In this document: positions 45,595-53,846 of the stretch, piece after piece
How the letters are laid out: the number at the start of each line of letters is the position of its first letter
Position numbering within the stretch: position 1 is the stretch's first letter
Assembly (NCBI GenBank): GCA_026537415.1
Contig: JAFNMF010000001.1
Location: 124,610-188,609 of the forward strand
Direction of reading: 5' to 3'
Length of the DNA: 64,000 bases
Source: Acetobacteraceae bacterium B3987
GTDB lineage: Bacteria > Pseudomonadota > Alphaproteobacteria > Acetobacterales > Acetobacteraceae
The notes under the pieces: model-generated
Databases searched by the model: none
Told to the model about the DNA's origin: nothing
What the model saw: the letters and a program-made list of their open reading frames with translations, nothing else
Made by a program: the position numbers and the translations under genes

Positions 45595-46578
45595 TCAGGC
45601 CGTCCCGGAGGGAGTGTTATCCGGCGCTGTGGTCGGTTCTTCATGTTTGGTGGGAAGCGGGTCTGACGCTGTCATGTGGAACAGGCTGAAATCTACTTCC
45701 ATAATGCCTTGTTCTGACGTTTTCAGCAGGTTAACGAAGCGTGCCCCATAAAGTATCTCCTGCGCTGTATAGACGTGGTTGGCGAACACATCTTGTGCTG
45801 AAACGGGGTCAGTGGCGTTGAGAAGCAGGAAAATCCGAGCTTGCTGTGTTTCGAGTGTTGACTGGTCTAGCCCGTAAAGTGGGCTATCTTCTGTAATATA
45901 GTGGGAGAAAGAAAGGCTAACGGGGAAAACAGGGAAGTGATTATGCACTAATGTGAGGTGTTCTAGCTGGAGCGATGTATGGCCATGCTCATCGGAATGT
46001 GTCCGAGCTAGAATTGCCTCAATACTGGTGTTCATGAGAGGCGTGTTACGGAGATTCCCCAGCCGGAAATTGAGCTTAGGATAGTTTCCATCCTGAAAGA
46101 TTGTGACTACGTTGCTGAACAGGACACGGGCCTGAGGGCGGGAGAAGCGGGCAAAGACCAATCCGGTGATAATGGCTGTTAAGATCGTCCCGATCAGCAT
46201 TTCTAGTGCGGCGAGGAGGTTTGCGATCACCCCTTGCGGATAGATATAACCATAACCGACCGTGGAAAGGGTTTGGGCACTAAAGAAGAAATCCCCCCAG
46301 AGATTACCTGCTTTTACGTTACTCAGCCCATGCGGCACGAGATAGAAGCCGACGCTGAACAACAGGTTGAGTAGCAGATAAGCTGCTGTGATTGTGGCGA
46401 AGAAGCGCATCCAGCCCATGGTTAGGCAATTATGGTACATGTCCCCCAGTAGGTGGTTATGCGTCTTCCTGCGTGTAACGATATTTAGGACATTGTCCTG
46501 CGAGAGAAGACTCATCCCCGGTACGGATCGGGCCGGTTTGTGTGAGTGCAGTAGAGTTTCTGGTAGTTTGAGATGCAT
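45595..46578 (-). CDS. Inward-rectifier-type potassium channel (KirBac family)
   Basis: The 327-residue protein has two membrane helices (about 59-80 and 117-144) flanking a pore loop with the potassium selectivity filter TVGYG at residues 106-110. An immunoglobulin-like cytoplasmic domain follows from about 150, with LMNTSIEAILART, DSPLYGLDQSTL and EILYGARFVNLL, as in KirBac channels. It would conduct potassium across the inner membrane under control of lipid or pH. ATG 46578 lacks a clear Shine-Dalgarno site; ATG at residue 22 is an alternative. It converges with gltX. Confidence 0.92.
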   Translation of the reverse strand: MHLKLPETLLHSHKPARSVPGMSLLSQDNVLNIVTRRKTHNHLLGDMYHNCLTMGWMRFFATITAAYLLLNLLFSVGFYLVPHGLSNVKAGNLWGDFFFSAQTLSTVGYGYIYPQGVIANLLAALEMLIGTILTAIITGLVFARFSRPQARVLFSNVVTIFQDGNYPKLNFRLGNLRNTPLMNTSIEAILARTHSDEHGHTSLQLEHLTLVHNHFPVFPVSLSFSHYITEDSPLYGLDQSTLETQQARIFLLLNATDPVSAQDVFANHVYTAQEILYGARFVNLLKTSEQGIMEVDFSLFHMTASDPLPTKHEEPTTAPDNTPSGTA

Positions 46579-46610
46579 GGAGTTTTAAGACCGGCTGAGG
46601 ACGGAGGAAA

Positions 46611-46629
46611 GGGCAGGCTACGCCTGCCC
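46611..46629 (-). terminator. Possible terminator of trmJ
   Basis: A perfect 8-bp palindromic stem GGGCAGGC with GCCTGCCC and 3-nt loop lies 27 bp after the trmJ stop. On the minus strand it is followed by TTTCCTCC, a weak T-run. Confidence 0.4.
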
Positions 46630-46655
46630 GAATATTATGCCGGGCAAAAGGGGCA

Positions 46656-47438
46656 TTATTTTGTATGGCGTATCTTTCGTGCGCGTGAAAGTTCGCTGAC
46701 GACACCATGCAATGTTCGCAACTCTTGTTCAGTGACTTCACCACGGGCGAATAGATGGCGCAGATTGCGGATCATGCCCGGGCGTTTTTGCTCATGGTGC
46801 AGGAAGCCACATTCATCAAGGTCCCGCAGAAGATGGGTCATGAAGTTTTCGACTTCGCCCTTTGTGGCAACATGCGTCTCATTGGTCATGAGATACTGTT
46901 CCGGCACGGTATCTTCCGTCAGATACCACTCATAGGCCATGACCAGCACAGCCTGCGCCAGATTGAGCGACATGAAGCGAGGGTTGAGCGGATAACGGAT
47001 GAGTGTGTCGGCCCGGGCCATGTCTTCATTATCCAGTCCCGCCCGTTCTGGGCCGAAGAGGATGCCGCTTTTCAGCTTCCGGCTGCTGGTAGCCCGTAAC
47101 TCTGCTGCGGCACCACGGGCGGTCATGACCGGTTTGATGATATGGCGGGGGCGGGGGCAGGTAGCAAAGACACGGTGCAAATCGGCGATGGCATCATCGA
47201 CCGTTTCAAAGACTGTGGCTTCCTCAAGGATACGGTCGGCTCCGGAGGAGGCGTACCAAGCACGGGGTTGGGGCCAACCATCACGGGGGGCTACGAGGCG
47301 GAGATGAAACAGCCCGCCATTAGCCATAGCTCGGGCTGTGGTGCCGATATTTTCGGCCAGCTGAGGGCGAACAAGAATGACAACGGGGTCAAAAGGAGCG
47401 GGTGGGGCCAAATCGGCCCCGCCGTTACGGCCTGTCAT
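46656..47438 (-). CDS. trmJ: tRNA (cytidine/uridine-2'-O-)-methyltransferase TrmJ-like
   Basis: This SPOUT-class RNA methyltransferase probably makes the 2'-O-methyl at position 32 of tRNAs. The 260-residue protein shows the knotted-fold motifs: VILVRPQLAENIGTTARAM near the N-terminus, GILFGPERAGLDNEDM in the middle, and YPLNPRFMSLNLAQAVLVMAYEW. A helical C-terminal extension follows. Its ATG lies 8 bp after the cysS stop, so it is the second gene of a cysS-trmJ operon. Confidence 0.92.
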   Translation of the reverse strand: MTGRNGGADLAPPAPFDPVVILVRPQLAENIGTTARAMANGGLFHLRLVAPRDGWPQPRAWYASSGADRILEEATVFETVDDAIADLHRVFATCPRPRHIIKPVMTARGAAAELRATSSRKLKSGILFGPERAGLDNEDMARADTLIRYPLNPRFMSLNLAQAVLVMAYEWYLTEDTVPEQYLMTNETHVATKGEVENFMTHLLRDLDECGFLHHEQKRPGMIRNLRHLFARGEVTEQELRTLHGVVSELSRARKIRHTK

Positions 47439-47446
47439 GGGGTATG

Positions 47447-48835
47447 TTATCCTTTCCGCCAGATTGTACCGGCTGGGCCATCTTCCAGCAGGATGCCCTG
47501 TTCTGCCAGATCGTTGCGTATCTGGTCGGCCAGTGCAAAATCACGGGCTTTGCGGGCTGTTAGACGTTTTTCAATCAGGGCTTCAATGGTGGCGGGATCA
47601 AGCTCTGTCCCACCTTGAAACCAGTCAGCCGGACTCATGGCGAACAGGCCCAGAAGTTGTCCGCCGGCCAAAAGAAGGTTGGCAGCATCCTGTTGTCCGT
47701 CTAGCGCAGCATCAGCATGGCGGTGCAGAACGCTGAGAGCTAGCGGCGTGTTGAGGTCATCGCAGAGGGCATCCAGAACCTCAGCCGGGACCGTGTCTGT
47801 TCCGGTGGGTGGGGTTTTCTCCAGTGCCCGGTAGAAGCGGTCCATGATGCGGCGGGCTTCGTCCAGCTTTTCCCATGTGAAGTCCAGCGTGGAGCGGTAA
47901 TGTGACCCGAGGAAGAGCAGACGCAGGGCCTCTGCTGGGGCACGGTCCAGCACTTCATGAATGGTGTGGAAGTTGCCCAGAGATTTGGACATCTTTTCCC
48001 CACCAGAAAGCAGCATCCCGGTATGGACCCAGTGGCGGGCAAAATGGCTGTGAGGGTAGCAGCAGAGAGATTGCGCCCGCTCATTCTCATGATGGGGGAA
48101 GAGCAGGTCATTCCCACCGCCATGAATGTCGAAACTCTCCCCAAGGTAACGCTCGGCCATGGCGGAGCATTCGATGTGCCAGCCGGGGCGACCACGACCG
48201 TAGGGGCTTTCCCAGCCGGGTTCATCCTCGTTGGAAGGTTTCCAGAGAACGAAGTCACCGGGGTTACGTTTATAGCCGGCGACCTCCACACGGGCACCAG
48301 CCTGCATGTCTTCCAGTGAACGGCCAGACAGGGCACCGTAGCTGGGGAATGACGTGACATCAAAAAGCACATGGCCGTCAGCCTCATAGGCGTGGCCCTG
48401 CGTGATGAGATGGCCGATCATTTTCAGCATGTCCGGAATATGCTGCGTGGCTCTGGGTTCGATGGTGGGGGGTAGGATGTTCAGGGCGGCGAGGTCGTCG
48501 TGAAAGTCCTGCGTGGTGCGTTCTGTCAGGCTGGTGATGTCTTCACCATTTTCCCGTGCTCGCTGAATAATTTTGTCATCAATATCGGTGATATTACGGA
48601 CATAGGTAACCTGCGGGTAGAGCGCACGGAGCAGACGGACAAGCACGTCTGCACTCAACATGGAACGCAGATTACCAAGATGCACCCGGTCATAGACGGT
48701 CGGTCCGCAAAAATAGAGGCGGACATTGGTGGCATCATCAGGAGTGAAAGGGACAGTTGAACGCTGATGGCTATTATGAAGCCTCAGGCCGGACTGGGTG
48801 GACATCGGGTCTGTATTGCTCTGCTGCGTGCTCAT
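47447..48835 (-). CDS. cysS: Cysteine--tRNA ligase
   Basis: This class I synthetase charges tRNA-Cys. The 462-residue protein has a zinc-ligand Cys in YFCGPTVYD and the HIGH equivalent HLGN. HIECSAMAERYLG and HGGGNDLLFPHHENE supply further zinc and substrate ligands, and KMSKSLGNFHT is the KMSKS loop. A helical C-terminal anticodon-binding domain follows. The ATG at 48835 gives a roughly 30-residue N-terminal extension rich in Ser, Thr and Gln before the conserved fold; ATG at residue 11 is an alternative. It is divergent from the MATE gene (92 bp). Confidence 0.96.
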   Translation of the reverse strand: MSTQQSNTDPMSTQSGLRLHNSHQRSTVPFTPDDATNVRLYFCGPTVYDRVHLGNLRSMLSADVLVRLLRALYPQVTYVRNITDIDDKIIQRARENGEDITSLTERTTQDFHDDLAALNILPPTIEPRATQHIPDMLKMIGHLITQGHAYEADGHVLFDVTSFPSYGALSGRSLEDMQAGARVEVAGYKRNPGDFVLWKPSNEDEPGWESPYGRGRPGWHIECSAMAERYLGESFDIHGGGNDLLFPHHENERAQSLCCYPHSHFARHWVHTGMLLSGGEKMSKSLGNFHTIHEVLDRAPAEALRLLFLGSHYRSTLDFTWEKLDEARRIMDRFYRALEKTPPTGTDTVPAEVLDALCDDLNTPLALSVLHRHADAALDGQQDAANLLLAGGQLLGLFAMSPADWFQGGTELDPATIEALIEKRLTARKARDFALADQIRNDLAEQGILLEDGPAGTIWRKG

Positions 48836-48927
48836 GTCTGTTCAATGCGACAGAGATGCGTCTGGTGCAACAGGGAATTCATTTTTTAAGACTTGCACTT
48901 TGGGTTATATGCGATAGAGACACATTC

Positions 48928-50325
48928 ATGTCCACATTAAGAACGAAACATGTCGCCCCTGTCGTGGGGATGTCCACTCACATCCGCACTTTAATTCAGG
49001 TTGGTTTACCTCTTGCCCTCTCTCAGCTTTCAGAGATGGCTATGGGGGTAACGGATACCATCCTACTGGGAAGCCTTGGGGTGGATGCTGTGGCCATTGG
49101 GGGGCTTTCCAATAATTTCTTCTTTACGACTATGATTTCTTTTCAGGCCGTGCTGGGTGGGGTCGGTGTGCTGCTGTCCCATGCGCGTGGTGGCGTGGAG
49201 CATGGGCATGGGGAGGGACATGACAGACGGAGCATTATCAGTGCGGGGGCCGTGCTGGGGCTTCTGGCGTTTATTCCTTGTCTGCTCCTGCTGCTTTGTT
49301 CCAGCCGTATATTTGGCCTGATGGGTGAGCCATTCATGGTAACGGAACAGGGCGGCCAGTTTATTGACGTGCTGCTCTATGCGCTCTTGCCCAATCTGGT
49401 GTTGCTGGGGTTATGTCGTGTCGCTTTGCCGTCCCTCGGGGCAGAATCCCTGCTGCTCTGGACAATGCCTGTTATGGCTCTGTGCAACGGGGTGCTTAAT
49501 GCGGCCCTGATACATGGTTGGTTCGGGCTGCCGGCTTATGGGTTGTTTGGGTCTGCTCATGCCACGATGCTGACAGGCTGGGCCATGAGCCTTGTTCTTC
49601 TGCTTCTCTGCTTTTGGCGACCCAGCCTGCGAGGGCTATTGCGGCCGGTGCGGGTACACTGGCCCCTTCTGAAGGAGCTTTTAATACTCGGCCTACCCAT
49701 GATGGTGACGGCAGCCTCTGAACTTCTGCTATTCCAGATTACGACACTCAATGCTGGAAGGCTGGGTACTCGTAGCCTTGCGGCGCATCAGGTGGCGTTG
49801 AACACCATTTCTCTCTTTTTTATGGTCTGTTTAGCCATTGGGCAGGCTGCAAATGTGCGGGTTGCCTATTGGCGGGGAGCCAAGAAACAGGCGGAAGCCT
49901 GTCGGGCATCCAGCGGGGCTTTGCTGCTCGTGCTGGGTTGGACCATCCTGACGGGGCTGGTTCTCATGCTGATGCCGGGGGCTGTGGCTCGTCTTTACTA
50001 TACGGGCACCCCGCCGGATGTGGGCACTTTTGCCACGACGGTGCTGTTGCTGAAAATTGCCGGGATTTTTCAGATTGTGGACGGGGTGCAGGCCGTTTGT
50101 AACGGGGCACTGCGGGGCTGTGGGGATACGTTCATTCCTATGGTCATCAGTATTGTCAGTTATGGGGGCGTGGGTATTGGTCTGGGATACTGGTTGGCTT
50201 TCCGATGGGGGTATGGCGTGCAGGGATTGTGGATTGGGCTTGCTGCAGGATTGGGCATAACGGCTGTTGCCCTTGGGGCACGGCTTTATCTGCTACTCTA
50301 TCGCACGGCAGCGACCCGGCCTTAA
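48928..50325 (+). CDS. MATE family efflux transporter
   Basis: This 465-residue inner-membrane multidrug and toxin extrusion protein has about 12 helices in two homologous halves. Hallmarks are GLPLALSQLSEMAMGVTDT near the N-terminus, the ALPSLGAESLLLW segment, and LGLPMMVTAASELLLF at the start of the second half. ALRGCGDTFIPM also matches the family. It belongs to the NorM branch, which usually uses sodium or proton antiport; substrates are unknown. The open frame extends to 48757 but overlaps cysS; ATG 48928 (or 48970) is preferred. Confidence 0.9.
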   Translation: MSTLRTKHVAPVVGMSTHIRTLIQVGLPLALSQLSEMAMGVTDTILLGSLGVDAVAIGGLSNNFFFTTMISFQAVLGGVGVLLSHARGGVEHGHGEGHDRRSIISAGAVLGLLAFIPCLLLLLCSSRIFGLMGEPFMVTEQGGQFIDVLLYALLPNLVLLGLCRVALPSLGAESLLLWTMPVMALCNGVLNAALIHGWFGLPAYGLFGSAHATMLTGWAMSLVLLLLCFWRPSLRGLLRPVRVHWPLLKELLILGLPMMVTAASELLLFQITTLNAGRLGTRSLAAHQVALNTISLFFMVCLAIGQAANVRVAYWRGAKKQAEACRASSGALLLVLGWTILTGLVLMLMPGAVARLYYTGTPPDVGTFATTVLLLKIAGIFQIVDGVQAVCNGALRGCGDTFIPMVISIVSYGGVGIGLGYWLAFRWGYGVQGLWIGLAAGLGITAVALGARLYLLLYRTAATRP

Positions 50326-50619
50326 AAAGGTCACTTGCTGTAATGCCCTGTAGAAGGATAGGTAGTCTGAAGCATTGTTCGGGAAGGCGCATGGTGTGTC
50401 CGGTTATTAACCATAAACTGGCTGAATCTGAAGTATGGCACTCCCTTAATTCGTTTGAAAAAGGGGGTGTGGTACCGTATGGTCGAGAGCCTCAGCGTAT
50501 TAAAAGAACATGAGTGATCTGGTTGGTCAGATGCTTTGCAAGGGCAGTGGTTCCTGCGTGTTTGGGGGCGGGCTTTGCAGGGTTGCGTATCGTCCCAGTA
50601 GGTGGAAACAGGAGCGTGC

Positions 50620-50919
50620 ATGAAGCTGCCCGGAGTATTTTCTTTTAGGTTCTTTGGAGCCCTGTGGTTGGGTCTTGCCTTGCTTATGGCCCCAGCGAAA
50701 GGCTGGGCCAGTATTGGGGCACCGAGTTTCCCGCTGGCGGGGGCTTATTTTCCAGCTTGGCTCCTCTGTCTTTTCATCGGCGGGATAGGGGCGGCCCTGC
50801 TGCGGCTGGTGTGTCTTATCCTGCATATTGATGGCCTGCTGCGTTTCCATCTGGTGACCTACATCTCCATGGGGACGATCATCGGGCTTATCGGATGGCT
50901 TCTTCTTTTCGGGTACTAA
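50620..50919 (+). CDS. YtcA-like small membrane protein of an efflux operon
   Basis: The 99-residue protein has an N-terminal signal-like helix and two further hydrophobic helices. The central segment SFPLAGAYFPAWLLC strongly resembles the PAIPVxGAYxPxWxFC core of YtcA-family proteins, small lipoproteins encoded next to HlyD-FUSC exporters. The cysteine usually found in the YtcA lipobox is missing here (GWASIGAP). ATG 50620 has a perfect AGGAG site. It is the first gene of a four-gene operon, 10 bp before the HlyD gene. Confidence 0.75.
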   Translation: MKLPGVFSFRFFGALWLGLALLMAPAKGWASIGAPSFPLAGAYFPAWLLCLFIGGIGAALLRLVCLILHIDGLLRFHLVTYISMGTIIGLIGWLLLFGY

Positions 50920-50929
50920 GGGCGGTTTC

Positions 50930-51985
50930 ATGAAGACAGAACGGATTAAAGGCCGTCTCCCGGTAGGGAGCATCATAGCCATGACGGCATTGCTGGGGGC
51001 ACTGCTGGGTGTCCTCTATGTAGACCATGAATCGGGCCTTCATCCCAACAGTGACAGTGCTGTTATCTATACAGAGAGTGTCCATGTGGCGGCCCTTGTC
51101 GGTGGGCGTCTGCAAACGCTGGCTGTCAAGGAGAACCAGGTCGTTCATAAAGGTGATCTGCTTTATCAGATTGACCCGGAACCTTACGAAATTGCCCTGC
51201 ATCGGGCTGAAGCCAGCCAAACGCAGGCTCAGGCTGACCTGAATGACGCCCGCCGTGCGCTGGCTGTTCGTATGGCCAATGCGGCGACCAATGAACGTAG
51301 GCAGCATCAGGCCGAAGATGAGAAAAATCTGGCATGGCGTACGGTCGTGCGTCTCAAGCCGCTGGCTGAGCAGCATTATGTCTCATGGCAGGCGTACGAT
51401 CAGGCCGTGACGAAATTCAATTCTGCCGTCGATGCGCTGGCCGAAGCGCAGCACGCACAGCAGGCCAGTCAGGTCGCCATCGGTGACGTGAAACACGCTG
51501 AGGCTGTTCTTCAGGAAGCGTCCGTGGCGGTGGAACATGCCCGCTATGAGCTGCGTCAGACACGGGTGTCAGCCCATATTGATGGCTATGTAACCAGCCT
51601 AAGCGTGAAGGAAGGTGAGGTTCTGGGTGCCAATCAGGAGCTGTTCACGCTCGTTGCCAAGGATGAGTGGTATGCTCTGGCTCCAATCCGGGAAATCAAC
51701 CTGAAGGCGGTTCGTCCAGGGGCCTGTGCCACGGTCTATTCTATGATCGACCGCAGCCATCCCATTCATGGTGTCGTGGAAAGTGTTGGCTGGGGCGTGC
51801 TGACCGACTACATGAAGGAGAACCCCCGCGGTGTGCCTTATGTCGAGCGGCAGATGGACTGGGTGCATATTGCCCAGCGTTTCCCCGTGCGCATCAAGGT
51901 TGACCATGATGCACCGGAACATCTCATGAGACTGGGGGCAACGGCCAACGTGGAAATTCTCCATGGTGCGGCCTGCCATGGTTAA
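50930..51985 (+). CDS. HlyD-family periplasmic adaptor (membrane fusion protein)
   Basis: The 351-residue adaptor has a single N-terminal membrane helix (about residues 12-31) and a split lipoyl domain (VAALVGGRLQTLAVKENQVVHKGDLLYQIDPE). A coiled-coil hairpin spans about 85-195, and the second lipoyl half (ARYELRQTRVSAHIDGYVTSL) and beta-barrel follow. It would bridge the FUSC pump in the inner membrane and the TolC-like protein, as AaeA does with AaeB. It overlaps the start of the FUSC gene. Confidence 0.92.
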   Translation: MKTERIKGRLPVGSIIAMTALLGALLGVLYVDHESGLHPNSDSAVIYTESVHVAALVGGRLQTLAVKENQVVHKGDLLYQIDPEPYEIALHRAEASQTQAQADLNDARRALAVRMANAATNERRQHQAEDEKNLAWRTVVRLKPLAEQHYVSWQAYDQAVTKFNSAVDALAEAQHAQQASQVAIGDVKHAEAVLQEASVAVEHARYELRQTRVSAHIDGYVTSLSVKEGEVLGANQELFTLVAKDEWYALAPIREINLKAVRPGACATVYSMIDRSHPIHGVVESVGWGVLTDYMKENPRGVPYVERQMDWVHIAQRFPVRIKVDHDAPEHLMRLGATANVEILHGAACHG

Positions 51986-53846
51986 ACCCTATCTGGATGC
52001 CTTCATGCGTATATGGCGGTTGGCTGTAAGGCCAACTCGTGGGCGCACGGCACTGGCGTTGCGCACGGCCATTATTAGCATGGTGGCTGTCCTGATCGGG
52101 CAGATATGGCAGCTGCCCATGCTGTCCTTGTTGACCCTGACACTGGCCGCCCTGTGGCAGGGGAACAGGGTGGCCAACATGAAGATATCGGTCTTGTTCG
52201 TTATCTTCTTTTCGTTTGTGACAGCCGCTCTCTATGTAGGGTTGCTGACGACCATCAATAATTTCCTTGCCACGCTGATTTTTAACCTCGTTCTTAGTTT
52301 CATATTCTTTTACCTCAGTACGACCAGTATCCTTGGCATGATTAGTGTCATTGGTGGTCTTGTCCTGTCCTACATGCTTGTCTCATTGGACAATATGCCG
52401 GTGGGGGATGAGGTGGTGCGTCTCATCCTGTCGGCTTGGCGTGTGTTCCTTACCGTGGCCGGACTGTTAGCCTTTGTGGGGAGCTGGTTTGCGCCGTCTC
52501 CTCGGCAGAATCTTGTCGATCAGATTGTTGAGCGGCTTACCCTATCGGCCAAATGTCTGGCACGGCGTGGCAGTGGTCAGCCCATCCCTCAGGCCTGGCA
52601 GGATGCTGTGATTGACACGGTGGGTGAGGGTGTCAGTGGCATGTTTGGGTCACTCGGTCTGGCCACCATAGAAAACCGTTGGAAAGCAGAAGACCTTTCT
52701 TATTTACGGCGGGCTGCCCTGAATAGTTTCGGGGTAATCCAGATTCTTGAACGGTGTTTGAAACCAAACGACCCCATTTCGGAAGCAGATTGCGCCTATC
52801 TGGCTGGGCAATTGGAGGAGTTGGGAGCCTGTTTTGAGGATAACCGGCATCCCGTGTCCATTGAGCAGAAGGATGTTTGTTCTGGGCCATTGGCGAAGGA
52901 AATGGAACGTCTGATACAGGAGTTTGCACAGCCTCTGACAGTTGAGGAAATGCAGCTTCCTGCCAGCAAGAAACCTGATGCTGAGGCCGTTGCAAAGAAG
53001 AAACCGGGTTTCTTCCTGCCGGGTGCTTTCACGGATAAGGAGCATGTCCGTTATGCGGTCAAGGGAACAGTCTCTGTTGGCCTCTCCATCGTCACTTACA
53101 AGATACTGAACTGGCAGGGTGTGCATACCTGCATCATCACCTGTTTCATTGTCTCGTTGCCCACTATGGGAGCCGTGCTGGACAAGCAGAGGCTGCGTAT
53201 TTTTGGTGCCTTGATAGGGTGCAGCATGGCTATGGGAATCATTACATGGGTTATGCCGCACCTGACGGACATTGCTCAGCTGCTTCTGGCTGTTGGTATC
53301 GTCATCTTCCTCGGTGCCTGGGTGAAGGCTGGGGATCAGCGTATTTCCTATATGGGATTACAGATCATTGTGGCGTTTTCGCTGTCTGATCTGGCCAAGT
53401 TCGTACCGGCAACGGACCTGACTGTCCCTCGTGATCGTATCATTGGTATTTTGATCGGTTTGGCTATTTCTTACGTCGTGCATACGCTGTTCTGGCCTCG
53501 CAGTGCCATGACGGGTGCTTTACAGAAACTCAAGGCTGTGGATGCTCTGTTGGCGCAGGATGTGACGGGTTGGAACCACGATCAGCGTATGCTTCAGGCT
53601 GCGAAGGTGCAGGAGACGGCCAGCGGTGCCATGAGCCAGTTGCGGCAGGCCATGTTGGAACCAGCCTACATGCGTCCGACCAAGCACCGGATGAGGCAGT
53701 ATCTGCTGTTCCTGCGGCGGGCTGTTATGAGTGCAGGTAGTCTTTTTGGTGATATTGCTGCCACCCGGCAAAAACAGGCTCTTCGTCTGGGGCAGATTGT
53801 GAAGGGAGGGGAGGCCGCTTCCCTTAATAAAGGAGGAGGTCTCTGA
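51963..53846 (+). CDS. FUSC family inner-membrane efflux protein (AaeB-like)
   Basis: The 627-residue protein has two bundles of membrane helices (about 22-170 and 360-510) with soluble domains between and after them, the FUSC/AaeB arrangement. Encoded between an HlyD adaptor and a TolC-like protein, it is probably the energised component of a tripartite exporter for aromatic acids or related hydrophobic compounds. The start at 51963 overlaps the adaptor gene by 23 bp; ATG 51978, with an 8-bp overlap, is equally possible. It is the second FUSC protein of the window and clearly diverged from the one at 38098. Confidence 0.9.
   Translation: MVRPAMVKPYLDAFMRIWRLAVRPTRGRTALALRTAIISMVAVLIGQIWQLPMLSLLTLTLAALWQGNRVANMKISVLFVIFFSFVTAALYVGLLTTINNFLATLIFNLVLSFIFFYLSTTSILGMISVIGGLVLSYMLVSLDNMPVGDEVVRLILSAWRVFLTVAGLLAFVGSWFAPSPRQNLVDQIVERLTLSAKCLARRGSGQPIPQAWQDAVIDTVGEGVSGMFGSLGLATIENRWKAEDLSYLRRAALNSFGVIQILERCLKPNDPISEADCAYLAGQLEELGACFEDNRHPVSIEQKDVCSGPLAKEMERLIQEFAQPLTVEEMQLPASKKPDAEAVAKKKPGFFLPGAFTDKEHVRYAVKGTVSVGLSIVTYKILNWQGVHTCIITCFIVSLPTMGAVLDKQRLRIFGALIGCSMAMGIITWVMPHLTDIAQLLLAVGIVIFLGAWVKAGDQRISYMGLQIIVAFSLSDLAKFVPATDLTVPRDRIIGILIGLAISYVVHTLFWPRSAMTGALQKLKAVDALLAQDVTGWNHDQRMLQAAKVQETASGAMSQLRQAMLEPAYMRPTKHRMRQYLLFLRRAVMSAGSLFGDIAATRQKQALRLGQIVKGGEAASLNKGGGL

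Noticed and set aside
50479-50517. 12-codon ORF upstream of the YtcA-like gene as a leader peptide
   Set aside because: It has no run of regulatory codons, no fitting hairpin and an exporter rather than a biosynthetic gene downstream.
50527-50982. 151-residue open frame opposite the YtcA-like and HlyD genes
   Set aside because: It is rich in Pro, Gln, Lys and Arg with no domain, while the plus-strand genes have strong ribosome-binding sites and family matches.
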